Source: an uncultured Peptococcaceae bacterium (GTDB lineage Bacteria > Bacillota > Peptococcia > Peptococcales > Peptococcaceae). From it: a stretch of DNA of 7,271 nucleotides. Location of the stretch: positions 1 through 7,271 of the forward strand of contig USPE01000094.1 in NCBI GenBank assembly GCA_900556545.1. The letters run 5' to 3'. Below are positions 4,056 through 7,271 of the stretch, in pieces. Both the position numbers and the translations under genes were made by a program. Position 1 is the stretch's first letter; every line of letters begins with the position of its first letter. Under the pieces are notes generated by a model that saw nothing but the letters and a program-made list of their open reading frames with translations, ran no database searches and was not told where the DNA came from.

Positions 4056-6359
4056 GAAAAGTTGTTGGAAATAGTCTTACAAATCAGTTTGAGTACGGCG
4101 GCTGTGATAGGTGTTTTGCTGTTGTTGGTGCCATTGTGGCAGAAACGATACAGCGCCAGATGGCGTAAGGCGATCTGGCTATTGCTTGCAGTACGGTTGT
4201 TGATTCCTTTTTCACCGGAGTTGTCTGTTACGCCGGTGCAGATGGATATGAACTGGCAGGCTGTGCCTGTGTGGCAATCTGCTGCAATGGACAATGCGAT
4301 GCCGGATGCAGCAGATGTGGCAGTAACCGGTGATGCAGTGCAAACGGTGAGTAATGCTGCGCAGAACAATGTGGCAGTAGTAACGGATACGGAAGAGGCA
4401 ACGGGAATGCAGGTATCCCGTGGAGAAGTATGGGCGCTGATATGGCTGATTGGCATTTCACTATTCTTACTGATTCATGGAATACAGTATGTTATCTTTT
4501 ATCGCAAGGTATTGAAGAATGCGTTATCTTTACCAGAGCAGCATGATTTACTGCGGCAGGCGGGAGCGGGATTAAAACTGCGCAGTTATCCTGATGTGCT
4601 GGTCAGTGGTGAAGCGCAGGGGCCAATGCTGATCGGTTTTATGAAACCGATGATTATTTTGCCGGAGCGGATTTACAGCCAGCAGGAATTATTGCTGATA
4701 CTGCGTCATGAGTTGGTGCATCATCAGCAGCATGATTTGTGGTATAAGCTGGTATTGCTGGTTGCCAATGCGGTTCACTGGTTTAATCCGTTGGTGTATT
4801 TGTTAATTGGTCAGGCCAACCGTGATGTGGAGCAGGTATGCGATGAAAAGGTGGTGGCCAATCAGGATATGGCGTATCGTAAGGCGTACAGTATGACTAT
4901 CCTGCAGGCTATGAGTAATAACAGAGGGATTGCGTTGTCCACCTATTTGAGCAAAGAAGCGCAGAACGGTAAAAAGAGGTTTACAGCTATTTTATATCCG
5001 CAGCAGTATAAAAAGGGATTGTTGCTGCTGTGTGTGGTCATTACAGCTGCAGTAGGTATCAGTGGTTGCTTGCAGGTAGGTACAGATGCCGCTGTGGAAA
5101 TTGATGAGGAAGCTTTGAAAGGTATGGGCGCGGAGTTGTATAAGCAGGTAGCACCGTGGCTGCCGGAACATGCAATACAGAATACAGAAGCATATACGTT
5201 TCAAACTGGTAATAATGATTCACAGCGATATTATACTTGGAAGGAACTTCCGGTGGAAGTTTCGGAAATAGAAGGTGGTACTTGGCCAGCTGCCTATGTT
5301 CAGATAGATGACAAACTGTATCGTTATCAGCATATGTTAGAAGTATGGATTGATGCTGACACACAAGAGATTACAGCTTTTACGTATTATAAGGATGGTT
5401 GGGGATATTATGATGAAGAGCTGCTGGCGGCATCGTCGTTTTTCCAGACGGAAGAGAGTAAGCAGCATTATGTAGAGCAGTTTGCGGAAGACTTTATTCC
5501 TGATGGCAGTCGGTTGGTATTTCAAAAGGATTCAAATGTTTCTGGTGATTATACTGCTATGGATGAAAAAAATCATATGGAGTATCTTATAGATTTGGAT
5601 CCTGTAACAGGAAGTATACATTCTTATCAGAAGCGGTTCTTTCATCTGGCATGGCAAAATGAGTTGGAAAATTGGGCGGTAGATCAATATCGGAAAAATA
5701 TGGGCGATGTAATAGAGTTTCCGCTGGATATAGAAGCGAAAGAGTATAATTTTCAATGGAAGAAGGACGGACAGTATATTCTTGCGTATCCGTCAGACAG
5801 ATTTTACTGGCGGCCGAAGCTGACAACGCAGATGGAACAGAAGCTGGAACGATTGCGCCAGATCGATGAGCAGCAGTATGAAGTGGTGTATCGCAGTTAT
5901 CAAGGCACATTTTTAAAAAGGTTTAGTAGTTATATTGTGGCAGATATAGCGGGAAAAAATAAATTGGATCTATCAACGGCACAGCTTTATTACTATGATG
6001 AAACAAACAGCGCTTGGAAGCCTTGGGATGGGGAGCGTTGGCAGTGGGAAAAAAATCGGATGCAAATCGAATGGACTGCTGCCAGCTATGCCAGAGCTTA
6101 TTGTGAAAAACAGCGGGAAGCGATGTCGTTGTTTGGAGTCGTGGACGGCATTGTGTTTTCTGAACGAACCTATCGGTATGTATACAACTCAGTATTGATG
6201 GATCACTGCAAAATTGCAACAACCAATCTTGATGGCAGTGAATTGGTTGCATTACAAGTGGAGTTAACGACAGAAGATGATTCTGTAGATTATCTGACCA
6301 TGCAGCTGGAAAAAGTAAATGGTGAATGGCAGGTAACAGGTGCCTGGTTGGAAAAATAA
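4053..6359 (+). CDS. BlaR1/MecR1-like M56 membrane metalloprotease with a non-PBP C-terminal sensor
   Basis: The protein has 768 residues. Helices at about 5-28 and 38-53, an extracellular loop (54-124) and a helix at 127-150 lead into a cytoplasmic zinc protease domain. Its HExxH is His219-Glu220-Leu-Val-His223, and the likely third ligand is Glu260 in DVEQVCDEK. A hydrophobic stretch HWFNPLVYLLIG follows the HExxH as in BlaR1. The last helix is at 322-340. The remaining 430 residues should be outside the cell. They lack the transpeptidase motifs of BlaR1 (no SxxK/KTG arrangement that I can find). Instead they carry two repeats like PepSY/YcdB hairpins (VWIDADTQEITAF at 431-443; YLIDLDPVTGSIHSY at 511-525) and end in an NTF2-like strand pattern (EKVNGEWQVTGAW). 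In the family, ligand sensing triggers proteolysis and removal of the BlaI-type repressor, here encoded just upstream. The stimulus is unknown. The family call is firm; the sensor description is tentative. Confidence 0.88.
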   Translation: MEKLLEIVLQISLSTAAVIGVLLLLVPLWQKRYSARWRKAIWLLLAVRLLIPFSPELSVTPVQMDMNWQAVPVWQSAAMDNAMPDAADVAVTGDAVQTVSNAAQNNVAVVTDTEEATGMQVSRGEVWALIWLIGISLFLLIHGIQYVIFYRKVLKNALSLPEQHDLLRQAGAGLKLRSYPDVLVSGEAQGPMLIGFMKPMIILPERIYSQQELLLILRHELVHHQQHDLWYKLVLLVANAVHWFNPLVYLLIGQANRDVEQVCDEKVVANQDMAYRKAYSMTILQAMSNNRGIALSTYLSKEAQNGKKRFTAILYPQQYKKGLLLLCVVITAAVGISGCLQVGTDAAVEIDEEALKGMGAELYKQVAPWLPEHAIQNTEAYTFQTGNNDSQRYYTWKELPVEVSEIEGGTWPAAYVQIDDKLYRYQHMLEVWIDADTQEITAFTYYKDGWGYYDEELLAASSFFQTEESKQHYVEQFAEDFIPDGSRLVFQKDSNVSGDYTAMDEKNHMEYLIDLDPVTGSIHSYQKRFFHLAWQNELENWAVDQYRKNMGDVIEFPLDIEAKEYNFQWKKDGQYILAYPSDRFYWRPKLTTQMEQKLERLRQIDEQQYEVVYRSYQGTFLKRFSSYIVADIAGKNKLDLSTAQLYYYDETNSAWKPWDGERWQWEKNRMQIEWTAASYARAYCEKQREAMSLFGVVDGIVFSERTYRYVYNSVLMDHCKIATTNLDGSELVALQVELTTEDDSVDYLTMQLEKVNGEWQVTGAWLEK

Positions 6360-6430
6360 GCATCCATCATATTGTGGCGTAATGTAAATATGGCGGTTGA
6401 TATAGAGTGGGGAACTAGCGTAACAATCAG

Positions 6431-6521
6431 CACCAATAAAAACCCAGTAGCTGCGATCTACTGGGTTTTTGTGTTGCCATTAAATAACCGTTTCCTTAAT
6501 TAATAATAGCTTTTATTGGTG
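6431..6521. repeat. 11-bp inverted repeat enclosing the terminator
   Basis: CACCAATAAAA (6431-6441) is the exact reverse complement of TTTTATTGGTG (6511-6521). The left arm overlaps the A-side of the terminator stem, so the two structures compete. It could be an alternative fold or the end of a small decayed element; no target-site duplication was seen. Confidence 0.5.
6438..6470. terminator. Symmetric terminator between convergent genes
   Basis: A perfect 13-bp stem (6438-6450 with 6458-6470) encloses a 7-nt loop. It has AAAAA on the left and TTTTT on the right, so it can end transcription in both directions. It serves the M56 protease gene on the + strand and the sirtuin gene on the - strand. 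Confidence 0.9.
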
Positions 6522-6572
6522 ACTTGCTAAGTGCAGGTGTTAAGGTATTCATCGTTTCGCATCATGATTGCA

Positions 6573-7271
6573 CTACACGTTAATCTGTCCCAGCACTTCT
6601 CCGATTTTGCCGTTGATGGTCAGTGATGCTTTGCTGTCATAGCTGGTGACATTGAGATTGATAAGTGCCAGTCGATCGCCCTGATAAAAATCAAGAAAGC
6701 TGGCTGCCGGATAGACAGTCAGTGATGTGCCGCCCACAATCAACAAATCGGCCTGACTGATGGCCTGGATGGTTTTGCTGATGATGACATCGTCTAGTGG
6801 TTCTTCGTACAGTACCACATCAGGCCGAATAATGCCGCCGCACTGACAGCGGGGAATGCCCTGTGCCTGGCTGACTGTTTCCAGCGGATATTTTTTGCCG
6901 CAGCTGGCGCAGTAGTTGCGGTGAATGCTGCCGTGCAGTTCCAGCACGTTTTTACTGCCTGCCATTTGGTGCAGACCGTCGATGTTTTGTGTAACGACAG
7001 CGGTTAGTTTACCGATCTGCTCCAACCGGGCTAATTTGTGATGGGCAGTATTGGGCTGCGCCTGTAAGGTAGGCTGTACAATTTTGTCCTGATAAAATTC
7101 AAAAAATTCATCCGGATGCTGTTGAAAAAAGCTGCGGCTCAGAATGGTTTCCGGATTATATTTATATTTGAGATGGTACAGGCCGTCCACGCCGCGAAAA
7201 TCTTTAATACCGCTTTCGGTAGATACGCCGGCGCCGCCAAAAAATACAATGCGGCTGGTCCTTTCCTTGCT
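6573..7271 (-). CDS. cobB: NAD+-dependent protein deacylase, sirtuin (CobB/Sir2), 5' truncated
   Basis: The frame is open to the window edge, giving 232 visible residues; only a short N-terminal piece should be missing. A GTG at 7190 is not the start, because the upstream codons encode the NAD-binding motif GGAGVSTESGIKDFRG (visible residues 12-27). Sirtuins use NAD+ to remove acetyl or other acyl groups from lysines in the cytoplasm. Further evidence is TQNIDGLH (94-101), the catalytic His113 in LELHGS, the zinc cysteines 121 and 124 (CASC) and 142 and 144 (CQC), IRPDVVLYEE, and the late nucleotide-binding LLIVGGTSLTVYPA. The Pro usual in GIPDFR is Lys here. The gene ends in TAG at 6573-6575 and converges on the M56 protease gene. 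Nothing in its neighbours points to a particular substrate. Confidence 0.95.
   Translation of the reverse strand, partial: SKERTSRIVFFGGAGVSTESGIKDFRGVDGLYHLKYKYNPETILSRSFFQQHPDEFFEFYQDKIVQPTLQAQPNTAHHKLARLEQIGKLTAVVTQNIDGLHQMAGSKNVLELHGSIHRNYCASCGKKYPLETVSQAQGIPRCQCGGIIRPDVVLYEEPLDDVIISKTIQAISQADLLIVGGTSLTVYPAASFLDFYQGDRLALINLNVTSYDSKASLTINGKIGEVLGQINV

Noticed and set aside
3914..4456. A 180-codon open frame on the - strand over the protease start
   Set aside because: It is low-complexity (Ser/Thr/Ala-rich), runs opposite a clear coding frame, and has no family motif; it is a shadow of the + strand gene.
5923..6363. A 146-codon open frame on the - strand over the protease C-terminus
   Set aside because: No ribosome site or recognisable domain, and the + strand frame continues intact through the whole stretch.
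6390..6503. A 37-codon + strand reading frame starting MAVDIEWGTS
   Set aside because: It has no ribosome binding site and reads straight through the bidirectional terminator; it is most likely chance.

Overview
The window looks like a stretch of chromosome from a low-to-mid GC member of the Bacillota (Firmicutes), probably an anaerobe. The reasons are an FtsX–CtpA–MinJ-like gene string as in Bacillus and its relatives, a stand-alone IscU/NifU scaffold, a BlaI/BlaR1-type pair, strong purine-rich ribosome binding sites and intrinsic terminators with U-tracts. Negativicutes or Clostridia would both fit; I cannot name a genus. No IS element, tRNA, rRNA, CRISPR array or phage gene is visible.

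Left part (1-2842, + strand): the 3' end of ftsX, closed by a strong terminator; then a promoter and a tightly coupled pair, a carboxyl-terminal processing protease (CtpA/S41) followed 4 nt later by a polytopic membrane protein with a C-terminal PDZ domain that resembles MinJ. Together they form a cell-envelope/division block.

Middle (2828-3430, + strand): an iscU/nifU-type Fe-S scaffold gene with its own extended -10 promoter starting inside the minJ-like tail, a 5' UTR of about 100 nt, and a strong terminator.

Right-middle (3460-6470, + strand): an antirepressor-type signalling pair. A BlaI/MecI repressor is preceded by three operator-like ACA-N2-TGT dyads that overlap its promoter on one face of the helix. 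After a structured 104-nt spacer comes a BlaR1/MecR1-like M56 membrane metalloprotease. Its C-terminal sensor is not the penicillin-binding domain of classical BlaR1 but about 430 residues with PepSY/YcdB-like repeats. This is the least ordinary part of the window. A symmetric terminator follows.

Right end (6573-7271, - strand): a convergent sirtuin (NAD+-dependent deacylase) whose N-terminus runs out of the window.

There is no gene-free stretch over 300 bases. The longest (6360-6572, 213 nt) holds the shared terminator and an inverted repeat; the next (3363-3561, 199 nt) holds a terminator, promoter and operators. Most of the window is conventional core genome; the candidates for novelty are the BlaR1-like sensor and the control region of its operon.
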